Origin: an uncultured bacterium
GTDB lineage: Bacteria > Actinomycetota > Coriobacteriia > Coriobacteriales > Eggerthellaceae
DNA length: 18,819 nt
NCBI GenBank assembly: GCA_937890835.1
Contig: CALADF010000029.1
Coordinates: forward strand, 1-18,819
Direction: 5' to 3'
Of this stretch, positions 6,297-13,122 are shown one piece after another. Positions within the stretch are counted from its first letter, which is position 1; each line of letters begins with the position of its first letter. Below the pieces are notes generated by a model. That model made no database searches. It was not told the origin of the DNA and saw nothing but the letters and a program-made list of their open reading frames with translations. The position numbers and the translations under genes were made by a program.

Positions 6297-8105
6297 TTAG
6301 CGCGCCATTTTCACGAAGAGGTCCTTGCCGTTTCGTATAAGCTCGAAGTCCTCGACGCTTTTGATGTAGAGGCGCATCTGGGGGAAGCCCAGGTCGCGCA
6401 CCTTGAAGTCTTTGAACTTCGATCGAACTGCATTACCGACCTGCGCAAGCGAGATGCCCGTATCTCCCGCCTCGGCTATCGTCTCGCGGATGACTTGCTG
6501 GGGCGTGATGATGGCGTCTGCGGTGTCGACCTTGCTTTCCTGCGCGGGTACGGGTTCGGCGGGAGGCTCGGCTGCGGGTTCGGTGTCGATCTTAACCTCC
6601 GATTGCCTGGCCGCAGGGCGTCTCGTCTTCGTCGCGCGCGTGCGTCTGCGGGGTTTCCTGCTCTCCGTCGTCGGTTCGCCTTCGACGTCTCGAGCGTTGG
6701 TCTTGGCGCCTTCGTTGGCGGCGCTATCGGGTTCAGCTTGCGCTGCGAAGTTGTTCGACTCTACGGTTATGGGCGCTGTGGGGGTTGCGGTCGTAGGCGG
6801 TACGTCGTGGATCACGGCGTCCTTGCGCGGCCTGCGTGTGCGCCGGCGCGGTTTCGGTTCGGTGTCGGCTGCGGCTTGCGCGGCAGGTGCGGTGCCGGCC
6901 GCTGCGGCATCGTCTTTACTTTCGGCGTTCGTGCCTTCGGGGGTCTCGTCTCGCGTGCTAGAGGCCGCTTCCGCCATCTTGGCCGGAGCATCGACTTCGG
7001 CGTCGGCGTCGAATTGAGCGATGGAGTCGGCGGCGTTGGTCGGAGTCGTGCTTTCGACGACGTCGCCGTGCGAGCTTCCGCCATCTGCCCCCTCGGTGTC
7101 CTTGTCGTCCTCGGATTCAGCGGACGCTCCGTTTGCCGTGGGCACCGCTTCGTCTGTTGCGGGTGATGCAGCTTGCGATGGCTTGCGCACGCGACGGCGC
7201 CTTTGGGGCTTACGCGTGGACTGCTCGGTGCTATCGGCCGTTGCGGAGTCGGAGCCTTCCCCTTGCTGCTGGTCAGCGTCCGTCGAAGGGGCGTTCGCAG
7301 GCGCAGCGTTCTCGTCGTGGGCGCTCTTGGCCGCAGAGCCGCGGTTCGCATTCCGCTCGCGCGGCTTCTCGGCATCCTTGTCGACGGGTTTGTCCGCGCC
7401 TTCGGCGAGTTCGACCGTAACTGAGCTGTGGGACTTCGTTATCTTGACGCGAGTGAACTCCTCGAGGAGCTTCGAGAGGAGGTTCGTGCCGTAGCTGCGC
7501 ACGTCGAAATCGGGGTAGCGCTTCAGCAAGCGACTCCCCACCTCACCGAGTCCGGTTGTCTTATCGTTGTTTTGGTTCTCGGTGATGATGTCGACGACGG
7601 CCTGCTCAACCTCCTCGCGAGAGATGGCGGCGTCGGCCCCGCCCGCTTTCCCGCGTTTCTGATCGACGAGCAGCTCGAGCGTCGTGAAGACGTCGCATGC
7701 CCGCCGGAAGGGCGTCGGCGTCTTCTTTTCGCCCATGCCGACTACCATGCGGCCGCTTTCACGCAGTCTGCTGGCGAGTCGGGTGAAATCGGAATCGCTC
7801 GAGACGATGCAGAAGCCGTCGACGGAATCGGTGTAGAGGATGTCCATCGCGTCGATGATCATCGCGGAGTCGGTTGCGTTCTTTCCTTGGGTGTAGCCGA
7901 ATTGCTGTATGGGCGTTATCGAGTTTTCCAGAAGCGCGTCTTTCCATTTCGCATGCAACGTGAGCGTCCAGTCCCCATAGATGCGCTTGATGGTGACGGT
8001 GCCGTACTTGGAAAGCTCGTTGAGGATCGGTTTGATGTAGCGGGCCGATACGTTGTCGGCGTCGATGAGAAGCGCGAAGCGCTTGTCGGATGACTTGGAT
8101 TCCAT
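6297..8105 (-). CDS. NYN-domain (PIN-like) protein with two OST-HTH/LOTUS domains
   Basis: The 602-residue cytoplasmic protein starts at an ATG with AAGGAGA nine bases upstream. Residues about 8-150 are an NYN/DUF88 (LabA-like) RNase fold: acidic residues are at D15/D17 (LIDADN), D79, D85 and D104/D106 (SSDSDF), as expected for the metal site. Residues about 162-235 resemble an OST-HTH/LOTUS winged-helix RNA-binding domain, and a second copy fills about 530-602. The linker between them (about 240-528) is low-complexity Ala/Glu/Asp/Thr, interrupted by three Arg-rich patches at about 298-308, 417-428 and 483-497 sharing a K-P-x-R-R-R pattern. The likely role is RNA cleavage or RNA regulation. 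The antiporter gene follows after 45 bases. Substrate and activity are unproven. Confidence 0.82.
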   Translation of the reverse strand: MESKSSDKRFALLIDADNVSARYIKPILNELSKYGTVTIKRIYGDWTLTLHAKWKDALLENSITPIQQFGYTQGKNATDSAMIIDAMDILYTDSVDGFCIVSSDSDFTRLASRLRESGRMVVGMGEKKTPTPFRRACDVFTTLELLVDQKRGKAGGADAAISREEVEQAVVDIITENQNNDKTTGLGEVGSRLLKRYPDFDVRSYGTNLLSKLLEEFTRVKITKSHSSVTVELAEGADKPVDKDAEKPRERNANRGSAAKSAHDENAAPANAPSTDADQQQGEGSDSATADSTEQSTRKPQRRRRVRKPSQAASPATDEAVPTANGASAESEDDKDTEGADGGSSHGDVVESTTPTNAADSIAQFDADAEVDAPAKMAEAASSTRDETPEGTNAESKDDAAAAGTAPAAQAAADTEPKPRRRTRRPRKDAVIHDVPPTTATPTAPITVESNNFAAQAEPDSAANEGAKTNARDVEGEPTTESRKPRRRTRATKTRRPAARQSEVKIDTEPAAEPPAEPVPAQESKVDTADAIITPQQVIRETIAEAGDTGISLAQVGNAVRSKFKDFKVRDLGFPQMRLYIKSVEDFELIRNGKDLFVKMAR

Positions 8106-8127
8106 GTGATTGGGTCTCCTTGCGGTT

Positions 8128-8194
8128 GCCTCGGCCAATCGGGCGAGGCTCGTGGTCTGTATGGCGACGGGTGTGGCCGTCGCGCGTTTGCGAC
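8128..8194 (-). promoter_or_regulatory. Structured 5' leader of the NYN gene
   Basis: Just before the ribosome binding site lie several hairpins: GCCTCG/CGAGGC (8128-8149), GCGACGG/CCGTCGC (8164-8183, perfect 7 bp), and GTCGC (8179-8183) which could pair instead with GCGAC (8190-8194). The last two are mutually exclusive, which is the form attenuators take. No T-run accompanies them, so any control would more likely act on translation. Confidence 0.3.
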
Positions 8195-8308
8195 GCGATC
8201 GAACATCGCATCGGTTTTTTACCCGAACGATGATAACCTGTATCGCCTGATGAATCGTTGTCTTTGATGTATTTGGATACAAAAATCGAAAAATGACGAA
8301 ACAACCTC

Positions 8309-8336
8309 TTGCATATTTCGATCGCTTCCGTATAAT
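8309..8336 (+). promoter_or_regulatory. Promoter of tRNA-His
   Basis: TTGCAT (8309-8314), a 16-bp spacer and a perfect TATAAT (8331-8336), placing the transcription start about ten bases before the mature tRNA. This is a strong sigma-70-type promoter. Confidence 0.75.
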
Positions 8337-8352
8337 ACTGCCTTGCGCTCAT

Positions 8353-8430
8353 GGTGGGTGTGGCCTAGTTGGCTAAGGCGCCAGATTGTGGCTCTGGAGA
8401 TCGTGGGTTCGAGTCCCATCATCCACCCCA
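8353..8430 (+). tRNA. tRNA-His (anticodon GTG)
   Basis: The acceptor stem GTGGGTG pairs with CATCCAC (one G-T pair). The extra 5' G (8353) faces C at position 73, the histidine identity element. The anticodon loop TTGTGGC gives GTG at 8388-8390, and CCA is encoded at 8428-8430. It has its own promoter. No terminator follows directly, but a second promoter precedes the next tRNA. Confidence 0.95.
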
Positions 8431-8457
8431 GCGCGCGAAATTTAGAGAAAATATTTC

Positions 8458-8486
8458 TTGATCTGAGAATTATTTTCTGCTAAAAT
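8458..8486 (+). promoter_or_regulatory. Promoter of tRNA-Lys
   Basis: TTGATC (8458-8463), exactly 17 bp, then TAAAAT (8481-8486), about 30 bases before the tRNA. An 8-bp inverted repeat AGAAAATA / TATTTTCT flanks the -35 element. Confidence 0.7.
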
Positions 8487-8515
8487 TCATCGAGCGCATT
8501 AAGCGCATCCAATAT

Positions 8516-8591
8516 GCACCATTAGCTTAGTTGGTAGAGCAGGGGACTCTTAATCCCAAGGTCGAAGGTTCGAGTCCTTCATGGTGCACCA
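8516..8591 (+). tRNA. tRNA-Lys (anticodon CTT)
   Basis: Acceptor stem GCACCAT / ATGGTGC, discriminator A (8588), encoded CCA (8589-8591), and a normal T arm with GGTTCGAGTCC. The anticodon loop CTCTTAA places CTT at 8549-8551. The outermost anticodon-stem pair (27-43) is a G-A mismatch; the other four pairs are intact. It is followed by an intrinsic terminator. Confidence 0.94.
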
Positions 8592-8600
8592 CGAATTTCA

Positions 8601-8625
8601 AAGCCCCTCTTTCGAGGGGCTTTTT
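8601..8625 (+). terminator. Intrinsic terminator after tRNA-Lys
   Basis: A 9-bp stem AAGCCCCTC / GAGGGGCTT with a TTTC tetraloop, followed by a T tract, nine bases after the CCA end. Confidence 0.92.
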
Positions 8626-8672
8626 GCTTCTTCGGCACCGGGTGTTTTGCGACGGCGAGGGGGTTAGGGCTT

Positions 8673-9128
8673 ATGGCGTCCAAGAAAAGTTCGCTCAAGT
8701 GGGTTGTTCGCGTTTGCTTCGCCCTCGTGTTCGCAGTGAACGTTCAGTGCGCGCTGAGCTATGTGCTCGACCCGCTTGCTTACGTGGGCGGATTCGAGCT
8801 CGAGGGAGTGGCGGGGGAGGTGGCGGTGAGAGGGCTGGGCGTCGCTTTCCTCATGTGGAACGCCACCTATCCTGCGTTCATTTGCTCTCCGGAGAGATGT
8901 CGCTGCCTGGGATGGGTGATCATCGCGCAGCAGGCCATTGGTTTGATCGGGGAATCTGCCATCTTGTCGGGCATCGGCGCCTCTCACGTGCTGCTGAGGT
9001 CGTCGATCGAGCGGTTCATCGCCTTCGATGCGGCAGGTTTACTCGTGATGTTGGCGTCGCTGCTTGTTTTTGCGAAAGAGAGGAAGGCAAAACCGAATGA
9101 TCCCGTCGCTTTCGACGAAGAGGTTTGA
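8673..9128 (+). CDS. Small four-helix membrane protein of unknown function
   Basis: The 151-residue protein has four likely membrane helices at about residues 9-31, 48-71, 78-101 and 113-134, with a basic N-terminus (MASKKSSLK) and a charged C-terminal tail. Cysteines cluster at 71, 76 and 78 between helices 2 and 3 (CSPERCRC). No family is recognised; the layout resembles small uncharacterised four-helix proteins such as the DUF4345 type, but this is only a resemblance. The start has a moderate GAGGGGG site. It stands alone between tRNA-Lys with its terminator and a convergent tRNA. No clear promoter was found in the short gap before it. Confidence 0.72.
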   Translation: MASKKSSLKWVVRVCFALVFAVNVQCALSYVLDPLAYVGGFELEGVAGEVAVRGLGVAFLMWNATYPAFICSPERCRCLGWVIIAQQAIGLIGESAILSGIGASHVLLRSSIERFIAFDAAGLLVMLASLLVFAKERKAKPNDPVAFDEEV

Positions 9129-9137
9129 GGAGAAAGG

Positions 9138-9161
9138 AAAACCCTCATGCGGGGCATGGGG
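9138..9161 (-). terminator. Intrinsic terminator of the CAT-anticodon tRNA
   Basis: On minus, CATGC pairs with GCATG with a CCC loop, extended by CCC/GGG across a one-base bulge, and followed by TTTTCCTTT. It lies six bases past the tRNA's CCA end. Confidence 0.6.
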
Positions 9162-9166
9162 TTGCG

Positions 9167-9241
9167 TGGTGGGCCCGGCCGGATTCGAACCGACAACCAA
9201 AGGATTATGAGTCCCCTGCTCCACCGTTGAGCTACAGGCCC
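9167..9241 (-). tRNA. tRNA with CAT anticodon (elongator Met or Ile2)
   Basis: Read on minus, the acceptor stem GGGCCTG / CGGGCCC closes with one G-T pair, the discriminator is A (9170) and CCA is encoded (9167-9169). The anticodon loop CTCATAA gives CAT. The G1-C72 pair rules out the initiator tRNA. Elongator tRNA-Met and the TilS-modified tRNA-Ile2 share this anticodon, and the sequence alone does not settle which this is. Confidence 0.92.
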
Positions 9242-9259
9242 TCGAATACGCAGTTGGTT

Positions 9260-9265
9260 ATTTTA
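9260..9265 (-). promoter_or_regulatory. Candidate -10 box for the CAT tRNA
   Basis: TAAAAT on minus, 18 bases before the tRNA 5' end. The -35 element is weak (TGTGAC at 16 bp). The placement is plausible for a short-leader tRNA promoter. Confidence 0.45.
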
Positions 9266-9439
9266 GCGCATTGCAGGGCTCGTCACAGGGAAAACATGAG
9301 GAACCGTTGCGTGGCGGTGCGATCTGGGCGGGAAATCTGTTAAGGAAGACTCTTCGAATCGCCCATATCGCGGGATTTCGACCAGATGTTTCACGTCGTC
9401 GATTGTCCATAATCCAGGTCACGCGTTCTCGTTCTGTTT

Positions 9440-9448
9440 TGGGATAAT
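9440..9448 (+). promoter_or_regulatory. Extended -10 promoter for the ClpX-like gene
   Basis: TGGGATAAT is an extended -10 element (TGn plus GATAAT) and predicts transcription from about 9455. That would leave almost no leader for a TTG start at 9458 and about 87 nt of leader for the GTG at 9542, which favours the latter. The rest of the 300-base gap before 9542 holds the tRNA promoter and nothing else recognised. Confidence 0.4.
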
Positions 9449-9541
9449 CGGAGGGACTTGAATAGACGCCGCCGCCCGCTGCGCCCTCTCCTTCGGGGTG
9501 AGTCGTTTGCGGGGCGGGTCACGTTCGGAAAGGGTGGTAGC

Positions 9542-11191
9542 GTGTACGGGGGAAACGACAAGGATCTCAAGCAAGTTGCCGAAGAGGTGAAGCAAACCGT
9601 CATCGGGCAGGACGAAGCGGTTGATTGGCTCTGCGCGTTCGCCGACGCCGCATGCGCGCGTACGCGCATTATCAAGGAGGGGGGCATCGACTCCTCGAGG
9701 CTTCCGAGCATAGGATCGGCGCTCATCGTGGGACCCACGGCGTCGGGTAAAACTCACCTTTTGAAGACGTTTGCGCGTACATCGGGTTTGCTTTTCCAGC
9801 AAATTGACGCGAGTCAGATGTCGGGCGAGGGGTATGTCGGCAACTCGTTCAGCAAGCAGTGGGTGCGGGCGAGCGCGGCGCTTGGTGAGAACCCCGATCG
9901 CAATATTCTCGTTTTCATCGACGAGGTCGACAAGCTGATGTCTCAAAGCCGCGAAGGCTGGGCGGGTTTCGATTTGCTCAAGCCGCTTGAAGGCGGGATC
10001 TTGGAAGGCCGTGAGGACACGAAAGCGGCCACGCCTTACGCTCTTGATTGCGATCGGTGCGTGTTCGTGCTGGCGGGGGCGTTCACGGGCATCGAGGACG
10101 TCATTGCGTCGCGCGTAGGCGTTTCGCGTGCGGCGGTGGGCTTCGGCTCGTCCGCCGCTCGATCCTCAGCCGCCGAGGCGCTCGACGAGGGAAGCCTGCG
10201 CGCTCAGATCACCATGGACGACGTGGAGAAGTGGGGCATGCCGCGCGAACTCGTGGGGAGGCTGTCGACTGTCCGCTTCCTCTCGGCTCTCGGCGAAGAT
10301 GCGCTGCGTCGGATCGTCCAGGGGAACAAGTGCAAGGAATACGGGCTTATGCTGCCGCATGGCGCGCATTTCGCGATCGACCGGTCGGCTGAAGACCTGA
10401 TAGTGGCTAACGCCCTCTCGGCGCATTACGGCGTTCGGTCGGTCAATCGCCAGATCAACGAGGTGTTCTTCGGCGACCTGTGGCGCGCTTTGTCGGAAAT
10501 CGAATGGGTGAAGTCGGTTTCGCTTACGGCGCCCGACGGCAAGCTCGGGTTCGCGATCGAGCGGAGCGAGGGGACTCCGCCTCGCGTCGAGCCTGTGGAA
10601 GGGGAGCGTCTTGCGGCGTCGGCCGCGTACGGCCTTCTGCGCAAAGTGCGCAATTACCTGGTCGCCCACGGCGGGGAAGTGACGCTTGATACGCGCAACT
10701 CACTTGGCGATAGCAGCGTGGAGTTCGCGGCTGCGCTGTTGAGCCGCTATTGCGAGATAAAAGCGAATGGAGAACCCGTTATCGAGGACGACTACTCGCT
10801 GGCGGAAATCGTCTTGCTGAACGCGCTCCTGAGTCTTCTGCACGACTGGTTCCCCGAAAGCGACTGCACGCCCGATGGTTTGAAAACGTTGCTGTCCATG
10901 GCGTCGAACAACGGGTCGGCTCGGAGCCCCCTTGACCTGCTGTTCTATCAGCTGGAAAGCGGAACGCGCTACGCTTCTGAAACGGTCGTAGGCGACGATG
11001 GTGAAGAGACGGAGCGGTGGTCTTGGATGGCGACGAATTTCGTGCGCAACGGCGACGGTTTGCGCCCCGCCGAGACGGGCGGGCTTGATCCAGGGCAGGA
11101 TGCCGCTCTCGACTACTATACCGAGTTCAAGGATTATCCGCGCGAGGCTCGGCTGAATGCCGTGCGCAGTTTGGCGTTCAGGCTGCTGTAG
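9542..11191 (+). CDS. ClpX-like AAA+ ATPase without zinc-binding domain
   Basis: About 549 residues. Residues 10-320 align by eye with the ClpX core: IGQDEA at 21-26, Walker A GPTASGKT at 64-71, pore-loop GYVG at 97-100, Walker B ILVFIDEVDK at 122-131, VGFG at 199-202 where ClpX has its ClpP-binding IGF loop, PRELVGRL with arginine finger R240, and a sensor-2-like GVRSVNRQ at 297-304. The N-terminal zinc-binding domain of ClpX is absent. Residues 330-549 match nothing I recognise. It probably unfolds proteins, perhaps with ClpP, but substrate choice must differ. The GTG start is preferred; an upstream in-frame TTG at 9458 has GGAGGG only two bases away and would add 28 residues, many of them Arg. 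It stands alone, convergent with the amidohydrolase. Confidence 0.82.
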   Translation: MYGGNDKDLKQVAEEVKQTVIGQDEAVDWLCAFADAACARTRIIKEGGIDSSRLPSIGSALIVGPTASGKTHLLKTFARTSGLLFQQIDASQMSGEGYVGNSFSKQWVRASAALGENPDRNILVFIDEVDKLMSQSREGWAGFDLLKPLEGGILEGREDTKAATPYALDCDRCVFVLAGAFTGIEDVIASRVGVSRAAVGFGSSAARSSAAEALDEGSLRAQITMDDVEKWGMPRELVGRLSTVRFLSALGEDALRRIVQGNKCKEYGLMLPHGAHFAIDRSAEDLIVANALSAHYGVRSVNRQINEVFFGDLWRALSEIEWVKSVSLTAPDGKLGFAIERSEGTPPRVEPVEGERLAASAAYGLLRKVRNYLVAHGGEVTLDTRNSLGDSSVEFAAALLSRYCEIKANGEPVIEDDYSLAEIVLLNALLSLLHDWFPESDCTPDGLKTLLSMASNNGSARSPLDLLFYQLESGTRYASETVVGDDGEETERWSWMATNFVRNGDGLRPAETGGLDPGQDAALDYYTEFKDYPREARLNAVRSLAFRLL

Positions 11192-11233
11192 CGGACGGGC
11201 GTTCGTCTGGTCTACACGCGCAGCTGACTTTGG

Positions 11234-11249
11234 GGGAGTAGGCTCCCTT
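11234..11249 (+). terminator. Weak hairpin after the ClpX-like gene
   Basis: GGGAG / CTCCC with a four-base loop, followed by TTGCTTG, about 40 bases after the stop codon. The T tract is poor, so it is only a candidate terminator. Confidence 0.3.
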
Positions 11250-11274
11250 GCTTGAGGGGGTATCCGGTAGAACA

Positions 11275-11309
11275 AGCAGGCGGCGCGTCTTCTTGACGTG
11301 CCGCCTGCT
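11275..11309. terminator. Strong 15-bp hairpin between convergent genes
   Basis: Arms 11275-11289 and 11295-11309 pair over 15 bp with one G-T pair and a five-base loop. It lies 30 bases past the amidohydrolase stop on minus. There is no clean T-run (TTGTTCT on minus), so termination is likely but not certain. Confidence 0.5.
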
Positions 11310-11339
11310 CGGTGCATCCTTTGGGCTTTCCGCCCTCTG

Positions 11340-12647
11340 TTAAATGAACTTGTCCAGCTCGCGTTCGCAAGCCTCGATCTTCTTCACCCGGGGGTTGCGG
11401 ATGAGCTTGCCGCGCGTCATGACCATGTCGACGTGACGCAGCGCGCGGACGTCTTCAAGCGGGTTATCTGTCGTGACGATGAGGTCGGCGCACTTGCCCT
11501 CCTCGACGGTGCCCGTTTCCGCTCCAAGGCCTGCGATGCGCGCGTTCACGCAGGTGGCTGTGTGCAGGGCGAACGTGGGCGTTACGTCGCAGTAGCGCAC
11601 GAAGTAGGAGAGCTCGCGCCACATGTCGTATTGCGTGACGAAGGGGCAGGCGGTGTCGGTGCCGAGACCCACCGCTATGCCCGCGTCGAGGCATGCTTTC
11701 GCGCAGTCGATGATGCCGCGAAACACGATGTCACCGTTGTATTGGGAAAGCTCGGTCGCGTGACTTACCTCGCGGCCGAACAGCGCGAACGGCAGCGCGG
11801 GCGAGAGCGTCGTGACCAGCGCCGCGTTGCGCTCGCGGAACAACTCGATGATGTGCTCGTCCGGCTTCGCGCCGTGCTCGATGGTGTCGACGCCTCCCTC
11901 GAGTGCGACGCGCACGCCGTCGGGGCTTTCCACGTGCGCTGCCACGATAAGTCCGAGCTTATGAGCTTCATCGCATGCTGCTGCGACGATCTCGGGGGAC
12001 ATGAGCAACTTGCCCGGTTCTCCCTTCGCTTTCGCGTCGAGCACGCCGCCGGTGATCATGATCTTGATGAGGTCGGGCCCGTCCTCGGCGATGGTGCGCA
12101 CGAACGCGCGGGCTTCGTCGGGGGTGTGCGCGATGTAGGCAAGCGATCCTGCCATGTGCCCCTCTTCCACGGAAACCGCCATGTTGGATGCGAGGATACG
12201 CGGACCTACCTTCTTTCCCCCGGCGATTTGGTCGCGGATGCGGGTGTCGAAATCGGCGATGCCTCCGACGGTGCGAATGGTGGTGGTGCCGCTCATCAGC
12301 TGAGTTTTCGCGAAGCCCGCCACCATGGCATGGCCGACGGCGCGTGTGAGGGGGTTGGCCGTGACCAGTTTGACGGCGGCGACGTTATCCTGCTCCTTTT
12401 TCTTAGGTGCGCCCGAGCCCGCCAGGTGAACGTGCAGGTTGATGAGCCCCGGCATGATGTAGCGTCCGTTGAGGTCGATGATGTCGAAGCCATGGGTTTT
12501 GAGGTGCTCGATGTCTTTCTCGATCGGGTCGCTTGCGGGGCGAACTGCGGTGATGCGATCGTCCTCGGTGACGACGACGTGATTTGGCCGAGGGATCATG
12601 TCACGTGTTCCGTCAAGGACCGTCGCGTTGATGAATGCTTGCTTCAT
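11340..12647 (-). CDS. Metal-dependent amidohydrolase
   Basis: The 435-residue protein belongs to the amidohydrolase superfamily (imidazolonepropionase/Xaa-Pro dipeptidase-like, COG1228 type). The beta-sandwich N-terminus leads into the barrel with the HxH metal motif at H72/H74 (LHVHLAG). Lys195 (IKIMITGG) would be the carboxylated bridging ligand, with H238 (AAHVES), H258 (TIEHG) and D331 (GLGTDTACPF) as the remaining ligands, so the dinuclear site looks complete. No signal peptide is present, so it is cytoplasmic. The substrate cannot be read from sequence: dipeptides, cyclic amides and related compounds are all used in this family. The ATG start has AAGG about eight bases upstream. It is monocistronic, reading away from the ABC-F gene. 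Confidence 0.88.
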   Translation of the reverse strand: MKQAFINATVLDGTRDMIPRPNHVVVTEDDRITAVRPASDPIEKDIEHLKTHGFDIIDLNGRYIMPGLINLHVHLAGSGAPKKKEQDNVAAVKLVTANPLTRAVGHAMVAGFAKTQLMSGTTTIRTVGGIADFDTRIRDQIAGGKKVGPRILASNMAVSVEEGHMAGSLAYIAHTPDEARAFVRTIAEDGPDLIKIMITGGVLDAKAKGEPGKLLMSPEIVAAACDEAHKLGLIVAAHVESPDGVRVALEGGVDTIEHGAKPDEHIIELFRERNAALVTTLSPALPFALFGREVSHATELSQYNGDIVFRGIIDCAKACLDAGIAVGLGTDTACPFVTQYDMWRELSYFVRYCDVTPTFALHTATCVNARIAGLGAETGTVEEGKCADLIVTTDNPLEDVRALRHVDMVMTRGKLIRNPRVKKIEACERELDKFI

Positions 12648-12765
12648 GGGTGCCGCCTTAATTTAATCGACAGGTGGTGATCTATGCAGAGTAGCACGTT
12701 TGGATTCCTTGTGCGTGCGTCGGCGAAGCTCGCGCTGTCTCCTTGCGCTGCAGGAGGTCTCGCGT

Positions 12766-12794
12766 TTGCGCTTCCCTGATCTGCGTGCTAAAAT
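12766..12794 (+). promoter_or_regulatory. Promoter of the ABC-F leader
   Basis: TTGCGC (12766-12771), exactly 17 bp, then TAAAAT (12789-12794), with TG two bases before it. It predicts a transcript starting near 12801 and therefore a leader of about 320 nt before the ABC-F start codon. Confidence 0.6.
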
Positions 12795-12797
12795 GCC

Positions 12798-13040
12798 CGC
12801 GTTTTGCAACGCGAGCCCCGAATGGTTCGCCTCTTAAGGTGGGTGATCGATGAAGTTCTAAACAACGTTTTTCGTCCGTGTCGTCTGTCGCGCGTTTGCG
12901 CGGCTTGCGCCATGCGATGACGTTGTTCTAGGCTTCGCGTGTGCGGGAGATTTCCCACTGGTCGGTCGGTTTCTCGCACTGCTTCCGTCTTTGTTCGAGT
13001 GCGCGCGTTTTCCCTTCTTCCGAATATGATGGTCGCGCGC
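12798..13040 (+). promoter_or_regulatory. Long structured leader RNA upstream of the ABC-F gene
   Basis: The leader holds successive inverted repeats: CGCGTT/AACGCG (12798-12813, tetraloop), a short CGCCT/AGGTG hairpin, AACAACGT (12861-12868) with ACGTTGTT (12920-12927) enclosing CGCGC/GCGCG, GTGCGGGAGA (12941-12950) with TTTCTCGCAC (12970-12979, two G-T pairs), and GCGCGCG/CGCGCGC (13001-13007, 13034-13040). The GGGAGATTTCCC at 12945-12956 could form instead of the 12941-12979 stem. A three-codon ORF lies inside. No known riboswitch or housekeeping RNA family was recognised. This 475-base gap holds no longer gene. Confidence 0.5.
12850..12861 (+). other. Possible three-codon leader ORF (MKF)
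   Basis: ATG AAG TTC TAA, preceded by AAGGTGGGTG. Its stop codon overlaps the left arm (12861-12868) of the next large hairpin, so a ribosome paused here would keep that arm from pairing. Short stalling ORFs of this kind precede many antibiotic-resistance ABC-F genes; here the ORF is only inferred. Confidence 0.35.
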
Positions 13041-13122
13041 CTTCGGTGAGTTTCGCCTGCGGCTTGCGTTCAGAGCAGTTCGATATCGACTCATCGCATG
13101 GCCTTCTGCTTGGGAGGTCGTT

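Noticed and set aside
5535..7166. 543-codon plus-strand frame across the antiporter and NYN genes
   Set aside because: It spans parts of two genes on the other strand, is strongly biased in composition (Arg/Gly/Asp rich) and has no ribosome binding site. It is a shadow.
9458..9541. Upstream TTG start for the ClpX-like protein
   Set aside because: GGAGGG ends only two bases before it, a promoter -10 lies ten bases upstream, and the added residues are Arg-rich and unlike ClpX. It is kept only as an alternative.
11298..12680. 460-codon plus-strand frame opposite the amidohydrolase
   Set aside because: The amidohydrolase on minus has all expected metal ligands; the plus frame is compositionally odd and has no motifs.
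12795..13122. The ABC-F leader as a known housekeeping RNA (tmRNA, RNase P RNA, SRP RNA) or T-box
   Set aside because: None of the conserved core sequences of these RNAs is present in the region.
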